Part shown: positions 4,902-5,483 of the stretch, piece by piece
Layout: each line of letters starts with the position of its first letter
Numbering within the stretch: position 1 is the stretch's first letter
NCBI GenBank assembly: GCA_902492855.1
Contig: CABUMU010000120.1
Span: 1 to 5,483, forward strand
Direction: 5' to 3'
Length of the DNA: 5,483 bases
Source: an uncultured Collinsella sp.
Lineage (GTDB): Bacteria; Actinomycetota; Coriobacteriia; Coriobacteriales; Coriobacteriaceae
Program-made: the position numbers and the translations under genes
Notes under the pieces: model-generated
Told to the model about the DNA's origin: nothing
Databases searched by the model: none
The model's input: only the letters and a program-made list of their open reading frames with translations

Positions 4902-4908
4902 AGAGGTG
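4902..4908 (+). promoter_or_regulatory. Ribosome-binding site of clpB
   Basis: AGAGGTG precedes the ATG at 4914 with about seven bases between the AGAGG core and the start codon. This is good Shine-Dalgarno placement and fixes the clpB start. Confidence 0.7.
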
Positions 4909-4913
4909 ATTCC

Positions 4914-5483
4914 ATGAGAATCGATAAGCTAGCAATGACGTCGCGCGAGGCGCTGCAGACCGCCATGAGCACGGCTGCCGATGCGCAGGCCGGCGCGGTG
5001 GAGCCGATCCACCTGCTGTCCGCCCTGCTCGGTGCCGGCGAGCGCAATATCTCCGTGATTATCGAGCGCATCGGTGCCGACCCGGCTCAGCTCGCACGCT
5101 CCACACAGGATGCCATCGACCACGCGCCCAAGGTTTCGGGCGAGGGTCAGCAGATGGGTCTGTCTAACGAGCTCGTCCGTGTCATCGAAAAGGCCGAGAA
5201 GAAGGCCACCAAGATGGGCGACAGCTTTGTGGTGACCGAGCATCTGCTGATGGCACTTGCCGAGGACAAGGGCGAGGCGGGCCGTGTGCTGCGCGATGCC
5301 GGCGTGACCAAGGAGCGCATCGAGCAGGTCTACGAGGAGCTGCGTGGCGATGACCGCGTGACGTCTGCCGAGGACAAGACCCAGTTTGAGGCACTGGAAC
5401 AGTACGGCCGCAATATCTGCGACCTTGCCCGCGCCGGCAAGCTCGACCCGGTCATCGGCCGTACCGACGAGATCCGCCGTACC
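4914..5483 (+). CDS. clpB: ATP-dependent chaperone ClpB, N-terminal part (runs off window)
   Basis: The first 190 codons of clpB are present; the frame is still open at the window edge. ClpB is a cytoplasmic hexameric AAA+ disaggregase that pulls polypeptides out of aggregates with the DnaK system. Residues 1 to about 145 are the N-terminal domain with its two Clp-N repeats, marked by EPIHLL (30-35) and TEHLL (108-112). Residues 161-190 begin the first ATPase domain: LEQYGRNICDLARAGKLDP then VIGR (180-183), the canonical entry to that domain. The Walker A motif lies beyond the window. The start MRIDKLAMTSREALQ matches the usual ClpB N-terminus and distinguishes it from ClpA and ClpC. The full protein should be about 860 residues. 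It is preceded by a leader hairpin and a possible operator-bracketed promoter, fitting stress control, but no classical heat-shock operator is visible. Confidence 0.95.
   Translation, partial: MRIDKLAMTSREALQTAMSTAADAQAGAVEPIHLLSALLGAGERNISVIIERIGADPAQLARSTQDAIDHAPKVSGEGQQMGLSNELVRVIEKAEKKATKMGDSFVVTEHLLMALAEDKGEAGRVLRDAGVTKERIEQVYEELRGDDRVTSAEDKTQFEALEQYGRNICDLARAGKLDPVIGRTDEIRRT

Overview
The window looks like part of a Gram-positive, high-G+C gut actinobacterium of the class Coriobacteriia, most likely Collinsella or a close relative. This is inferred from codon usage strongly biased to G/C at third positions, the clpB sequence, and the style of the intergenic repeats and terminators. I could not run a taxonomic search.

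Layout. Positions 1-323 hold no convincing gene. They contain a REP-like repeat cluster (72-175) and a putative promoter with a strong 24-bp dyad over its -35 region (203-236). A small leader hairpin (292-308) then precedes a complete aconitase-superfamily hydratase of the YbhJ type (324-2618, +). Downstream lie a long perfect hairpin (2634-2706), a classical intrinsic terminator (2764-2795) and the first of three 'ACAAAGG...CCTTTGT' palindromes (2796-2842). Next come two divergently transcribed small genes of unknown function (2892-3560, -, and 3762-4466, +). Each encodes a protein with one N-terminal membrane helix and a cysteine-containing domain predicted to lie outside the cell. The second palindrome sits between them (3664-3710) and the third follows the plus-strand gene (4475-4509). 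The 448-bp gap before the last gene carries a regular array of three long imperfect palindromes (4515-4735). It also carries a probable promoter region with an inverted repeat (4800-4835) and a G+C-rich leader hairpin (4875-4892). The window ends inside clpB (4914-5483, first 190 codons).

Function. The hydratase keeps the three Fe-S ligand cysteines and the swivelling C-terminal domain of aconitases, but its substrate cannot be read from sequence. ClpB is the ATP-dependent disaggregase that works with DnaK/DnaJ/GrpE after heat or other protein-damaging stress. The two membrane-anchored proteins resemble no family I recognise. No operon links the genes: each is separated from its neighbour by at least 200 bp of repeat-rich DNA.

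I see no clear new defence, mobile or biosynthetic system. The most unusual material is intergenic. First, the three-dyad array upstream of clpB has arms separated by exactly 25 nt in every unit. Second, a pair of REP-like palindromes share flanks in the same orientation while their 9-nt loops are reversed. Third, a 24-bp operator-like dyad overlaps the hydratase promoter.
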